From: Heterotrichella gracilis
Lineage: Eukaryota > Sar > Xanthophyceae > Tribonematales > Xanthonemataceae
Direction of reading: 5' to 3'
DNA length: 44,845 nt
Assembly: GCA_032358255.1 (NCBI GenBank)
Contig: JAULBX010026696.1
Location: forward strand, 1 to 44,845
The translations under genes and the position numbers were made by a program. This document shows, one piece after another, positions 44,690 to 44,845 of the stretch. The notes beneath the pieces were generated by a model. The model ran no database searches and had not been told where the DNA came from. It saw nothing but the letters and a program-made list of their open reading frames with translations. How positions within the stretch are numbered: the stretch's first letter is position 1; each line of letters starts with the position of its first letter.

Positions 44690-44845
44690 AAAGCTTTACC
44701 AGCTAGATAAAGTAGAACAGTACCGCTATTTAGGTATTATTTTCCATAGGAAAGCTGGTTTTCAAGCTGCTGTAGAAGCGTTAGCAGTGGCTGCTAGAAA
44801 AGCCATGTTTGGTATGATGCGCAGATGTGCAATGATGGGGATAAC
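44690..44845 (+). mobile_element. Reverse-transcriptase-like fragment (non-LTR retrotransposon)
   Basis: The + strand reads VEQYRYLGIIFHRKAGFQAA followed by VEALAVAARKAMFGMMRRC, the YLG-containing C-terminal thumb region of LINE-type reverse transcriptases. The frame is closed by TAA about 30 bp upstream; another frame there reads FTKILLILFLYL, suggesting a frameshifted or decayed copy. The sequence is much more AT-rich than the genes and lies antisense in the kinase intron that runs off the window. The right end is not seen. Confidence 0.6.

Noticed and set aside
1..44845. CRISPR arrays, bacterial operons, riboswitches, tRNA or rRNA genes
   Set aside because: The window is eukaryotic and I saw no regular spacer array, no cloverleaf with conserved arms and no rRNA-like sequence; a tRNA scan could not be run.

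Overview
The window is nuclear DNA of a photosynthetic eukaryote, most likely a green alga (Chlorophyta). Genes are intron-dense with GT-AG introns (one probable GC-AG), codons favour G/C at the third position, and (TTTAGGG)n/(CCCTAAA)n plant-type telomere-like strings lie inside introns. The leucine-rich repeats are the tryptophan-bearing algal type. I cannot name a genus. Exon coordinates below come from splice consensus, reading-frame continuity and family resemblance; no transcript data were available.

Layout, left to right: (1) 1249-6592, +, a 14-exon single-pass membrane LRR protein without a kinase domain. (2) 8885-20165, -, a 23-exon full-size ABCB (P-glycoprotein/MDR-like) transporter of about 1296 residues with all ATPase motifs intact. 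(3) 21133-23545, +, Mediator subunit 7 (6 exons). (4) 24583-26072, -, an unrecognised His/Gln/Pro-rich protein with one zinc-finger-like motif and 10-residue tandem repeats. (5) 26905-32533, +, a 10-exon formamidase/acetamidase (FmdA_AmdA) with an N-terminal signal peptide. (6) 33596-33847, -, an intronless Costars/ABRACL protein. (7) 34578-38346, +, chaperonin CCT6 (TCP-1 zeta; 9 exons). (8) 40055-42390, -, an unrecognised coiled-coil protein (5 exons). (9) 44129 to the window end, -, the C-terminal part of a Raf/MAPKKK-like protein kinase, with an AT-rich reverse-transcriptase-like fragment in the intron that runs off the window.

The genes form no pathway: housekeeping genes (MED7, CCT6, ABRACL) are interspersed with transport, surface and nitrogen-scavenging genes. 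Three gene pairs are divergent with intergenic gaps of about 0.7-1 kb (ABCB/MED7, orphan/formamidase, ABRACL/CCT6).

The most unusual signal is a recurrent genomic architecture. In at least five of the nine genes, introns carry extra, diverged partial copies of the neighbouring exon edge, usually including the splice site, and the copies commonly adjoin CCCTAAACCC-like strings. I call these exon-edge echoes. One creates an in-frame, open alternative acceptor (formamidase exon 7, +27 codons). Others would give frameshifts or stops. They look like a repeated process of local duplication, possibly linked to telomere-like repeat insertion or slippage, that enlarges introns and seeds decoy splice sites.
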